A stretch of 64,000 bases of DNA from Rhizopus arrhizus (Eukaryota > Mucoromycota > Mucoromycetes > Mucorales > Rhizopodaceae). Location: NCBI GenBank assembly GCA_024220505.1, contig JAKZZE010000028.1, positions 372,001-436,000 on the forward strand, written 5' to 3'. The position numbers and the translations under genes are program-made. Under the pieces are notes generated by a model, which was not told the DNA's origin, did no database searches, and saw only the letters and a list, made by a program, of their open reading frames with translations. Positions 41,550-52,600 of this stretch are shown one piece after another; the stretch's first letter is position 1; every line of letters begins with the position of its first letter.

Positions 41550-42535
41550 ACGACAATGCCACACAAGACCTTCTTCAACCACTTCTAGAACCTACGGCAA
41601 CAAACAGAGGTTACCGCAAGAACCAATTACGCTTTCTCGCTTGGGCAACTGCCCATAACGTTTCCCCAACAATGTTCACTGGTGCAGACGTGGTAAATTT
41701 TTTGGCAAGACTTAAGCATGATCACAAGCTACAACTTGGTACATTGAAATCAATTAGAACAGCGATTGCTCATTTACATGTCGACTCTCGTTCCATCAGC
41801 TCTCACCCTCTTATCAACACATATCTCGATTCCATAGCAAAACAGGCACCTCCAGTGTCCATACACAAGCCCCAAGTAGATCTCACTCCCTCCATGGTGT
41901 ATGCACGCTCAATCCCTTCTTGTTTTAGCACGTCAGTCTCACTACTGCAGCAGAAGTTGGCTTTCTTGTTGGCTATGGCGGCTTTTCTTAGACCATCCGA
42001 TCTAGCACGCATACCCTTTGATTCCTGCAAGGTAACTCCCTCCGATGGTTGTCTGCATTTCAAGGTTGTCTCTCCGAAGGAACGACGAAAGAAGTGTAAG
42101 ATTGTCAAGGACTTTCGGGTACATCCTCATCAAGACAAGGAACTATGCCCTGCTTTCTGCTTCACGATTCTCAAGGACCACCCTCGGTTACAAGGACGTA
42201 CAAGACATTCCGCTCTATTTGTCAAGGCTAACAACATTAATCAACCTGTGCTTTCTAGTACTATTTCCTCTTGGTTGCATCGACGTTTTATCTCACTGTC
42301 TACTACCGAGCCTCACGTATCCATCCGGTCTCTTGCTTCCTCTGCGGCTTTGGACAAGGGCGTAGACCTGCAAGATATTGTCACCCTAGGCAACTGGACT
42401 TCTTCCGACACGTTCCGGCAGCATTATCAACGAAACCACATGGCCGACGTCAACTTTACAAACACGGTTTTAGATCACGCAGTAAAAGATATGGAAATAT
42501 TTTATGATGCTGAAGAAGACTGGACTCTGGATTAG
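41480..42535 (+). CDS. DIRS tyrosine recombinase
   Basis: About 350 residues in the frame different from RT. The core-binding region begins near 'SPQELEALRLAIISNKYSKNGL', with 'YRKNQLRFLAWATAHNV' and 'TLKSIRTAIAHLH'. The catalytic domain shows 'AAFLRPSDLARI' (first Arg), 'VSIRSLASSAALDKGV' (Arg in the second box) and 'IVTLGNWTSSDTFRQHYQR' (box with the nucleophilic Tyr near the end). The canonical H-x-x-R is represented by 'HVSIR'. It would recombine the circular cDNA into the genome. The frame stays open upstream as far as 39425, so the true start is uncertain. The stop TAG (42533-42535) lies inside the right inverted repeat. Confidence 0.85.
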   Translation, partial: PSPQELEALRLAIISNKYSKNGLNDNATQDLLQPLLEPTATNRGYRKNQLRFLAWATAHNVSPTMFTGADVVNFLARLKHDHKLQLGTLKSIRTAIAHLHVDSRSISSHPLINTYLDSIAKQAPPVSIHKPQVDLTPSMVYARSIPSCFSTSVSLLQQKLAFLLAMAAFLRPSDLARIPFDSCKVTPSDGCLHFKVVSPKERRKKCKIVKDFRVHPHQDKELCPAFCFTILKDHPRLQGRTRHSALFVKANNINQPVLSSTISSWLHRRFISLSTTEPHVSIRSLASSAALDKGVDLQDIVTLGNWTSSDTFRQHYQRNHMADVNFTNTVLDHAVKDMEIFYDAEEDWTLD

Positions 42536-42609
42536 CAAATATTAACCTTCCTATTTTGTTCTGACGGTCTCAAAAAATTCTAGCGAGAGAATTTTCTCGA
42601 CCTAGAATT
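42533..42609. repeat. DIRS right inverted terminal repeat
   Basis: Mirror of the left repeat. Its first three bases are the TAG stop of the recombinase. It is followed by the internal complementary region, where two arms (42610-42650 and 42727-42768) are themselves an inverted pair of about 41 bases. Confidence 0.9.
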
Positions 42610-42768
42610 GTACACTTAGACAAGAAGAACAAAATAGGAAGGTTAATATTCCCTCCCCCTCTTTTGTTTACTGCCCACCCTCTTTACTATTATTTTGACC
42701 GAGCTCAAAATCGATTAACAATAGCAAATATTAACCTTCCTATTTTGTTCTTCTTGTCTAAGTGTACA

Positions 42769-43506
42769 AAATTAAAAGTAAAAAAAAAAAAAGACAAAGT
42801 TAAAAAAAAAGAATATAGCATTAAAAGGTTCCTTATTCAAATGAAAACAATAATCTAACAGTAAATATATTTTATAAAAATACAAATGCTTTTACATTAT
42901 AACAAAAGAATACGTGCATATTCTAAAAAGAAAAAAGAAATAAAGAAGCTCTGTTCACATTTTGTTGCAAGGCAGTTATTGATTTATCCAAGAATAGAAA
43001 GGAACAAGAGAGGACGAGACTCGATAAAGAGATTGTTTTATTTAATAAGAAAATGATACTCTATTTATACTTTTCATACACGGATAATATTTCATGTCAT
43101 GGATTAATAATTAATGAGTATGATATAACTGATGACAAATAGATAATGGTTACGTGTTCCTTCATTGTTATCTTTGTCATCATAAGCATTTATCCATAGA
43201 ATACTCTTATATGATTGACTGCGATTGACTGTGATTTAGTTCCTGGATTTAATATAATTTAACCGTGCAATTACGCAGCATCTTATCCTTAATGAAGATT
43301 ATCCGAATTAACCTGTAGCCTATCTATTGGATATATTTTACATGTAGCTTATTAATACTGTTTTCATATCGAGTTATGAATGATGGATACATCATTTCTA
43401 TTATTGCTGGACGAAAAGCAGTCGCTGGAAAAATGTACAACTAAATTATCCGCCCTCAAGATGTAGCTAGTCCTTATACTGCGCTTATTTATTGGTGATC
43501 TATTTT
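42769..43506. other. AT-rich spacer between DIRS element and right inverted repeat
   Basis: No coding sequence is visible. The stretch around 42960-43100 ('AGGACGAGACTCGATAAAGAG...') and the GC-richer patch at 43405-43475 could be remnants of an LTR-type element, but I see no paired repeat to prove it. Confidence 0.35.
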
Positions 43507-43659
43507 CATACTAAGTGATCCATTTTCAAAACACTGACCCATTTTTGTCTTGGTGATCCATTTTCAAAATTTCGACTCATTTTCAGAATCAGTGACCCAT
43601 TTCCATTTCGAATTGACCAATCATTTTTTTTTATTGAGTCAACCTTTTTTCGTCGACTG
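43507..43659. repeat. Right terminal inverted repeat of the island
   Basis: Ends CGTCGACTG followed by TA (43660-43661). It is nearly identical to the reverse complement of 29310-29490, and carries five or six copies of the subterminal nonamer in reverse (GAYYCATTT). The left copy's extra segment of about 37 bases is absent here. Confidence 0.8.
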
Positions 43660-43954
43660 TAAAAGCTCAAGGGATTTAAATCTAGCACTTTTACAAAGTT
43701 TACCACTATTTACCTTGATAGAGATCTAAACTTTTATTAGCACGATGCAAAAAATAAATGTGCTTGCACGCGATATGATTGAAGTAGAAGTCATGGTACG
43801 AACAGGTTGTCAACATGTATCTACTACTTTATACTGTTTCGGATCTCAGGCGAAGTGAAGAAGGATACAGAAAATGAGATTTACTCATTGCCTTCTTTTC
43901 TTCTTCAATCATATCGCTCATGAAAGGCTCGGTGATGTCGTAAGCATCAATTTC

Positions 43955-44765
43955 TCTTCTTTATTCTTGACATTTAACCTATATTGGCAGCCATCCTCAT
44001 AACATTTTGACGATAGCCTTCTTCAACGATCTTCACTAAGGTGTAAATCAGCCTATCAACCCTTTCATTTCTCTTTCTCTTCATATAGATTGTCTTGAGT
44101 TGATTGTGCTAACTTTCGATATAATTATTCGTTTCCATATAGTGTATATGTGAGGCTGATACGCAGCAAACCAATACATAAACTCATCATCAGCAAGGTA
44201 GTGCTGCCGAAGATAACTAAAAAAACCCTGGAAAGCCAGTGCACTCTATCACTAATGATGAAGCTCAGTTTTCTTATGAACTCTTCTGTGTTTGCTCCTC
44301 ATATCAGTTGCTTCAAGTCTAATGATATACATATGAACACGGGAATTGTCAGATGTACTTCCTAGCTTTACAAGTTTTTTCATATTTTTCGTCTATGCTC
44401 TTGAAACATGAAAGTAACACCATTGTGCTTGAGACTCTGAAAAGTTAGCTGATACTTCATCAAGTTCTACAGCACTCACGTCAATGATTATCTTGATTAA
44501 TGCGACGAAGCTGGTGCTCGTGATAAAACACAAGTATCTTGGAGGATTTGTTGAGTGATCTTGTTTAAAAAAATACCTAATAGGACAACCTGTACGTCTT
44601 TCAGGATGTTTAATGGCATTGTATGTAGTATAGAGGTAAAATGCTTTCAGTGCTGAACTGGAGAAACGTTTGCTAGGGCGAGGTAAATCCAAAAGAAAAT
44701 GATTAATCAAATTGAAGCTGTTAAGATCAACATTGTAATTACCGTTCTCAAATTTGCCCAGTCAA
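43955..44765 (-). pseudogene. MULE (Mutator-like) transposase remnant
   Basis: On the minus strand, 44710-44393 reads '...TSFVALIKIIIDVSAVELDEVSANFSESQAQWCYFHVSRA'. This is the MULE catalytic-core pattern in which a conserved Asp is followed some 20 residues later by 'xWCxFHVxRA'. Downstream (about 44215-43985) are 'LADDEFMYWFAAYQPHIHYMETNNYIES' and, after a TAG where Trp is usual, 'HNQLKTIYMKRKRNERVDRLIY', the standard post-core helix. The pieces are in different frames with stops, so the copy is dead. It lies just outside the right inverted repeat of the island. Confidence 0.6.
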
Positions 44766-45841
44766 ATCTTTGTTGATTTATTATGAAAACGATCGGCATC
44801 ACCATGTCATTAAAAAGGAGTTTTTTTTTTTTTTATGTTAGTGCTTACTAGCGCTATAATATATCTTTACAAAAGTTTAATCATTTGATTACAAAAGCTA
44901 TTTTTGTAGAACTTAGGTCTGGTCGAAATTGTATTTTACTCAAATATGGAAACAGTTGTCGACAAAAAAGCATTTATTTCTTCTAATTTTTTTTATTATT
45001 TCTATAAGAGAAGGTTAAGAAAGCTATTTATTATCTATAAGTAAGGAACTACCAGGGAGTGCTGACAAAGTGATGCTGCTAATGATTTCAAGTTAGATTT
45101 GAGAGAGATTGTAAAATATTACTAAAGAAGATGAAACACGACAGGATAAAGTGTATAAAGACTATTATATTTGACCATATTACCAAGATCAGCAACAATT
45201 TGGACAAAATGGCTCATAAGGATAAAATGCGTCTTTCTTGGTTTATTTAGAAAGCTAATGTAAAAATATGATCATCATCATCCATAATTTAGCTTTCTTG
45301 TAGGTTTCATATTAATAAGACCTTCTGGACAAATAATCTAAACATTGTTTGTTTAAGCTATAATGCTCTCCACTTTTTCTTAAAATATCTGGAGCCAACA
45401 GAGCTCGCTTTGAAAATGAATGTATGTGTTTTACTCTCTGATAAAACTTTATAGAAAAGGTGTATCATTGTTATACAAAGTGAAAGAGAAAAAGACAAAT
45501 TTATCGGTACTGAATATGATGCTAGTAATAAATCATTCTGACAGGAAAGGAAACCCATGAACCCATCAATCGTTTGTACAAGTATTAGAACTCATTTGAA
45601 GAATTATAAAAGAGGCAAACATTTGAGTTACATGCTATAAAGAGTAAGCAAGATGATGAGCTAATTAATCTGAATAAAAATGAAGAAAGCCTTGAGTCTA
45701 GAACGCATTGCTTTAGTAGATCAACATATTTAAATCCCGCCTCGAGATCATGTCGGATGTTTAAAAATGAGGGGTAGAAAAGAATTCAGTTTATGCAACA
45801 GTTCAGTTAAAAGCAAGTTTTCTTGGCTTTATGACGTATAT
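44766..45841. other. Gene-poor stretch right of the MULE remnant
   Basis: No reading frame with recognisable features. Some of it may be further decayed transposon sequence. The right-most 100 bases are the 3' flank of the phosphatase gene. Confidence 0.4.
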
Positions 45842-47314
45842 CTATCGTTTATTATTTATTTTATTTTGCTTAAGCCTTTCTTTGGCTAGTGGATGATCTG
45901 CTGGAGTAAGTAGTTCAAAACTGCATAATAATTCTTCATTGACACTCATGATAGCACCAAAATTATCAAACTCACCACAGTAATTTGGAGCTGAGAAGAC
46001 AGTAACAAGAGTTCTGTTTCCAAAGAATTCATATCCATCCTCAACCACCTAACATTTTATATGAGATTTTTTTTTCAATGTTGTACTATGCCTTACCATA
46101 TGAGCTCGACAAACCAGATCCAAATCGAACTTTGATAAGAACTCATTAATGACCTTTTTACCAAACACATAAGACACACCTCTTTCATTATCTTCCCAAT
46201 CGCCATCAATATCAGCTGGGTCAGACCAGAGTAGATCATTCAATAGACCATAATCAGGTACATCTGTGGGTCTTTGTATGTTACGTATTTCATCCATACT
46301 GTGTAATGAAGGACTTAGACCACCGTGCACACAAAATATCTTGCCAGCAACCAAGGCAGCAATAGGAAGGGTATTGAAGACATCAACAAATGTGCGCCAC
46401 ATTTTAGCACTCAGACGACGTTTACATTCATCATAGAATCCATAGACTGTGTAGTTTCCTTTTTTAGATTGCAGAAGAAGATGCATTTTATAATATTTTA
46501 CCTCTTGTCACATTGGCACATTCATGATTTCCACGTAATAAAAAAAAGTTTTCAGGATATTTGATCTTGTAGCAAAATAACAATAAAATTGTCTCTAAAC
46601 TTTGTTTTCCTCTATCAACATAGTCACCCAAGAATAAATAATTGGAAGAAGGAGGGAATCCACCCATTTCAAATAATCTAATCAAGTCTGTATATTGACC
46701 ATGTGTATCGCCCACTACTTTTACAGGAGATGAAAGTTCCAATAGAGACTAATGTAATGTATTAGTTTACTGTGACAATTTAATAGCTATTATTACTCTA
46801 CAGGTTGTTCAAGAAAGATATCCATAGCAGCTCGACATATAGCAGTGACTTCTGAGTTTCTTAAACACAACTGTTTGGATACTTTAGATGAATAACCAGC
46901 CTCTAACAATCGATTGATATAGTCATCAATATTAGTTGTTGAAGAGTATTCACTAGATATTGAGGTAACTGTGAGTTGATTGATTGAGCCGACTGTTAGC
47001 TGATTCATATCATCTTGCTGATGCACAGGAGGCCAAAAATCAGAAGTCTCTAGTGCTTTATGTTGATGAAGATTCTCTACTTTTCCATGTAAGGAATCTT
47101 GTTTATTGGGGTATTCAGGGTTTAGTTGGGCTAAAGTATTGGCTTGCTGTTGTTGCTGATAATTATTTGATGTCAATAAAATAGAGTTGACAGAGTGAGC
47201 TGTGTTAGTAGAGTGCTCATTTTCAATTTCGATACGAGGAGGCAAGGGCATACTTTTAGACTTTGCTGCCCTTTTTTCTTTTTTCAAGTTCTTTGTAGAC
47301 ACATTATTTCCCAT
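45842..47314 (-). CDS. Ppz-type serine/threonine protein phosphatase
   Basis: PP1-related catalytic subunit with a long N-terminal extension. Four exons: 47314-46802, 46748-46502, 46446-46097 and 46048-45842, all joined in frame. The N-terminus MGNNVSTK is a good N-myristoylation signal, as in yeast Ppz1/Ppz2. It is followed by about 130 disordered, Gln- and Ser-rich residues. The catalytic domain (from about residue 145) has '[15 protein letters not shown]', GDTHGQ, GDYVDRG, RGNHE, 'FCVHGGLSP' and '[11 protein letters not shown]', i.e. all metal-ligand motifs. GDTHG replaces the usual GDI/VHG. '[12 protein letters not shown]' is diagnostic for PP1/Ppz. Ppz enzymes act at the plasma membrane in potassium homeostasis and wall integrity. 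The C-terminus is short and Lys-rich. Confidence 0.9.
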
Positions 47315-47409
47315 TTTATTGCTTTACTCCTGAAAGAAAGTTATAAAGAAGAAAAGAGTAAAGAAAAGGACAGAAAAAAAAAAAAGATTTAAAATTAAAT
47401 AACTGGGTT

Positions 47410-48565
47410 TTAATTTAAACTTTTCATATAATGACTCAAAGGTAAATCATCTTCTTCTTCTTGTTTTATAACAATAGGCTGAGTAACAACACGAGTCATT
47501 CTATTATCTGGTTGATTTGATAGATAACTATTGCTAATCAATGTATTATGTTGAATAGAAAGATACCAAAACATTAAGTTTGATATAAGCACTTGCTGAT
47601 ATAAAGGTCTCTTTGGACTTGTAAGTTTCATATGTGATAATCGATAAATAGCACGCTCGACATGAATAGGTAATCGATTGTTATTATAAAATAAATCGAT
47701 TGATGGTATCTCCAGCCTGCTGGTTTTCTTTTTTACAGCATGATTGCTATTATTAATTGTATTTTTCAATGAGCGTGTAAGTAGTGTTGTTAAACTATTC
47801 TTTAAATTTAATTGGAATAAGCTTGTGTACCAAGCCGTTTTCTTATGTACAGTGACAATTGGTTGACTTGTGCTTTTCTTGGCTTCTTTATGTGTCCTCA
47901 GTTGTGATTCAGCATCATGAACCCGTGAAATTATTCCTCGTTCAGAGTCATCTTCAAGACTTGCACTTCCCAAGTCAATCCATTCACTCATGTTCACCGG
48001 TTGATCATAAAGACTGATACCTTCTAATTTATTCCAATTGTCTACAGCATCTGATTTTCTTTCTGAAGCAGAGCGACGTGTTGTGATGTAATGGTTCCTT
48101 TTGCTATTACTCTTTCTTTTTGCAGAAAATGCAGATCGACGAAGTAATGGTGAAGTAGGTGAGAGAATGAGTGAATCATCATCTTTTATAATAGCTTAAT
48201 CATTATAATTTTTTTATATAAAAATTGTACCTGAACAATCATGGTCAGTTGTAAAAGATTCTGATAAAAGTGTATGCCTTCTTTGTAAGCTTGATACTCT
48301 CTTTGTTGGCACAATGGATCCTTGTGTTTCAATATATTTTGCAAACTCTTCTGGTGCAATTTGTGGATGTTTATCAGCAGGAACCCTTTTTTGTAAACAT
48401 GGATAAGAGTAATAAGAGTCTCACTCCCTTTTTTGGTTTATTTATTTACCAAATAATATCATTTGTTAATTCTAAACATTTCGTTTCTTTTTTCTTTTCT
48501 TCACGTTCAAGTAATTGCAATAATAACACATTAGCATAAAGATCATGTTCAATAGATTCATTCAT
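47410..48565 (-). CDS. Protein of unknown function with HPQIAPEEF motif
   Basis: Three exons. The first, from 48565, is 'MNESIEHDLYANVLLLQLLEREEKK...IIW'. The second, about 48386-48236, is 'VPADKHPQIAPEEFAKYIETQGS'. The third, about 48196-47410, is 'DDDSLILSPTSPLLRRSAFSAKRK...' and the rest. Donors GTAAAT and GTACAA and acceptors AAAAAG and AAAAG keep phase. The 'WVPADKHPQIAPEEFxxF' motif followed by Arg/Ser-rich sequence resembles a conserved block of uncharacterised fungal regulatory proteins, but I cannot name it. The remainder is basic, Ser-rich, and ends with the acidic 'KQEEEDDLPLSHYMKSLN'. A possible short amphipathic or hydrophobic stretch is near 'VLISNLMFWYLSI'. Total is about 360 residues. 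Confidence 0.6.
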
Positions 48566-49602
48566 TTAACAAAAAAAGAAAAGAAAAAAGAAACCAAGAG
48601 TTGTGTAAATAACTGTCCAATGACATAAAAGGGGATTGTTACAGAAAACATGAAACTATTCTATACAGTTTACTAAAAAAGTAAAAATAAGTATACAAAC
48701 AAAAAAGTAACTAAAGGTGAAGCTAAATAGACAATGTACGTAACAAGCTATAGGCAGAAAAAAAAGTATTTGGTGATAAAATTATAACAGTAGCTTGAAG
48801 TGAACAAACCTCTTTTAACTCAGTTGACATTAAAGACAAATTGACACGGATTTAAATACTGCTTTAAGCGTTGGAATAATATCTAAATATAAGCAATTAA
48901 ATTCTTTAGATCATAATTTACAAAAGATGTACAATACTTGGATAACAAAGTACAATTCTTGATTTTATAAAAGTGGCTGGTTTTAAGCTTCGTCAAATAT
49001 ACGGCTTGACATGTTTGAATAGAAGACTAAAATATAATTGAGATGTTTGTAGTTGAAATAAAAATGACAGGAACTTATGGAGCCATTTGTAGCCTTTTTA
49101 AATTAACAAAAGAATCGTTCTACTTTTATACATAAAGACAGCACCTGTAAAAAATATAGTGTTTCACGTTTCTATTAAACAGCTTGCAGAGATGAAGTCA
49201 ACTATCTTATGGATTTGCAGTATAGACTTCATTGTTGGTCGTAATGGAATTTGATTTAATGCAGAGACAATGAATCAGGAACGTGTTTTCAAGAAAGAAG
49301 GTTCAAGCATTTGGAAGAAAAGAAGCTTAATTTCATATCAAATAAAGGTTGTAATGACTTTAAAACATAATTTCTAGATCTAATCATATTTTGATAATCA
49401 TACGATTCATACATAAAGTCAGATCTAGTGCAGTCTGCAATTGTGTCATGTAGATCAACGCAATCTTTTTTTATTTCTTTTTGAAACAAATAAAATGCGG
49501 TGTTTTGTTTGTATTACTTTCTTTAATTGATGTTATTATTATTATTATTCAAAGTATTAATTCTTTTTAAAGAGGTGAGTGCATACCAAGCTATTAGATT
49601 CA
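48566..49602. other. Intergenic region
   Basis: About 1 kb without recognisable coding sequence. A 66-codon minus-strand frame (49489-49289) is not convincing. It contains the promoter of the gene to the left and the 3' flank of the TMEM94-like gene, including an ATT microsatellite near 49530-49550. Confidence 0.4.
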
Positions 49603-52600
49603 TTAGTTAAACATTCCCTAGAAAGAAAGAAATGTTCAGTATCCTTTTACCTTTGTACTAAACTCAAGTTTTGATCGTTTTTGAAATCTAGTGAATTCCT
49701 TATTATCATGCATTTTTACCAACTCTTGTACAGGTATCAATACAATTGGCCAAGCAAAGCCTAAAAAGTAAATGAACCAAGGAAACCTTGATAGCTCAAA
49801 TGGTCCATGTGCAAGTGAGACAGCACAGAAACAAAATTGAAGTATGATGCTAATTGTATGCAATAAGTAAATGCATTTTTTTTTATTGTTGTTTTTATTC
49901 TTACCTGATAAAAAAGGCACCAATCCAAACCTTGTTTCTCAATGGAATAAACTCAATAAGAGATGCTGTACGATGAAGAAATGAAAATGATATAAAAGCT
50001 ATTAAAATAGTAATAATCAGAATATGTTTCATCATCTTCATCATCTTCTCTTACCCAAATACCAAACAAATGATAGCAAAAAAAAATTTTGGGAATAAAG
50101 AATTGCCCATTGTTCTTCATGTGTCCAGTGATACCAACCGTTTGTTCCAAATTTGCCAAAAATACTGGATGCACCAATATTAAGAGAATAAACAAGTGTT
50201 CTATACAAGCCTATTAATAACTTTTTTTTCTAATCAATAACAATAAAACTTACAAACAAAAGATGATGATACACATGATAATAATTAGTATAAAACGAAG
50301 AATAAAATAACACATGAACCTCCAGAAATCTTGGAGATGCTCAATGTTTTTCCCTAAGAATTATATTCTATTTAGCACAGCTATCATAGATTTTTCTTTC
50401 TTTTTGTATTTACCAGGCATTAAAAGCATGATTCCATCATCATGAGGAGTGAAGAGCATAGAAATGGATAAAATGGGTAAAACAACCCACATAATCCATA
50501 TGATTTGATATCCTGTTAGGATAGGAGGTAATAATAAACAAAAACTTAATAATAACATTAAGCAGATAGACATACATCCAGCAGCATAAAAAGCAAATCC
50601 CTTTGTAAAGCTTAGTTGAATATAATTCAAGGTACTTTTTTTTTTTACCATTCGCACACAGCTAAGTAATCTTCGAGCATCACGGATCAATTGAGTTACT
50701 GCATATAAACTTGTTTCGTACTGCATAAATAATCCACAAGGTAAACTACAAAGAGATGCTCCTACTGCAAGTGGTGGCTGACGGTCATTGGTAGTCAATC
50801 GGCCTTTACTTTGAGCATGTGTATGCATAGGTTCCATTCCGACACTAACATCCGACTATGAGAAAAGATTCTGTGAGTTTATGCAAAGACTTTCTTTCAA
50901 TAACCCTTTACCAAGGCAAATGCTTCTGTGTTTTTAGTATTGAGAGCGTTGCCAATTGAGCATACAACTTCTCCGTTTTCTTGAAAGATTCTAATCATTT
51001 CTTTCATGGCAAGTGGCGTACATTCTGCAAATAAGGAAACATGTAAAGGAATATCATCTACTGCTTCCAAGTGGGGTCTTATTTCATCTATACCGCGCGG
51101 AAGTTGAGCTTTGATATCGTGCGTTTGAAGATAACCATTGCCACAATTTTCTTCATCGTCTGGATTGGATAGCAAAATACAACTATTCCAATCGGTTTCA
51201 AGTCCTAATCTTTCAGCGAAAGCTAATTGTAGGAGCATATATCAGTTATTGTTCACATTAAAAATTTCAGTTTCTTTTACCTTTGGATTCTCGTTCTGCC
51301 GTTGGAGAAAAATAGACAAACCGAATACCTGCAAGCCCAAGATCTTCAATAAAATCAACTACATTCTATAATCAAGACTCTTTATAAGGACCTTATTCAT
51401 TTGAATATTCTTTTTTTAATATGTCCATACCTGTTTAGGTTGGTGGCACATGGCTGCCATTCCCAAAAAAATTTGTCCTTTGACAGCTTCTTTATAAAAT
51501 GCAGCTTCTTCCTGTTCATCCACCGGCTCATCTTCTTCAAACGAATAATCACTTGAATCGCTTTCAGAACTACTCGTTAAAGTAGCCGAGTCCTTCTTAT
51601 CACTTTCAGCTCCCTGTGTGTTTGAGGATTTTGTTCTTGACAAGGTCTTTTTGGCCCTCTTCCTCGATGAACGAGTACTTCTACTGCTATCACTATTACT
51701 ACCGCTGCTATCATTGCTACTGTCTGAGCTGTCCGAACTTGGAGGCTTATAAGGTAATACAACAAATGCACAACCAGGATCTTCATCTTTATCATATGTA
51801 GGGTTCAAGAACGGAATTTTATCATCGTTTACTGTATTAATGGGTCGATAAGCATAGGCAATGCATTGCATGTCATGAACGAGTGCATTTTGAAAGAAGT
51901 CATTAATCTTTTTTTCCATCTATTATTCACAAGTTAATATACAGAGAGAATTTTATGATTAGATTTAATTCAGTATATCTACCGTTTCACTCATAGTCTG
52001 TAAAGAAGTACCATCCCAATAATCCGAGCATTTATCCATAACAAGTGAAGGATGACCATCTGTAAGCAATTGATAGCTTCCTAAAGGAGGATTAGTTGTC
52101 ATTCTTCCTTTCATATCCCTTCATTTACCCGAAGTTCTTTCTTCAAACACAGTTGATAATGCATTAGGTACTTCAAATTGATAATATTTGCTGTATTTAT
52201 ATCTTGCTGTATTTAAAAGTTCATGATAGGGAGCAAATGTATATATTTCTGATCTTAAAGCAAATGATTGAAGAGCCTCTTCTCTGAAACCAATGCATTT
52301 ACCTAAACGGCACAAACATGCTAAAAAACAAAGAAAAAGTTAACATGCACATATTTTTTTAGTCATAATAAAACTCACATTGTCTAGCAGGACATGTTTT
52401 ACCATAGACATGAAGCTTTGAGCGCCTACGATGATATTCGGATCTTTTACGACTTTGGATAACACCGCAGTTTGTATTTAACATAAAGTTCAATCCAAGA
52501 GGCTTCAAGCAACTAATGAATGAAATCAAAATGTAAGCAAAGTGGTTATATATGCTTTTTCTTTCTCACTACTTACGGCAAATATTGGTCCCAATCTTGA

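Larger units (their letters stand above)
38592..42768 (+). mobile_element. Complete DIRS-type tyrosine-recombinase retrotransposon
   Basis: The left inverted terminal repeat of 77 bases (38592-38668) matches the reverse complement of 42533-42609. Beyond the right repeat lies an internal complementary region (42610-42768) whose sequence near 42714-42750 is the reverse complement of the left-repeat inner edge (about 38640-38677). That is the DIRS-1 layout for circular integration without target duplication. Within are an intact gag-like ORF, an RT/RNase H ORF and a tyrosine recombinase, all on plus and without premature stops. The DIRS methyltransferase domain is not apparent. The element sits inside the larger island bounded by Tc1-type repeats, and its intact frames suggest recent activity. 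Confidence 0.9.

Noticed and set aside
42900..43500. Solo LTR or copia-type remnant
   Set aside because: Composition is suggestive, but there is no paired repeat, TG...CA border or target duplication that I could verify.
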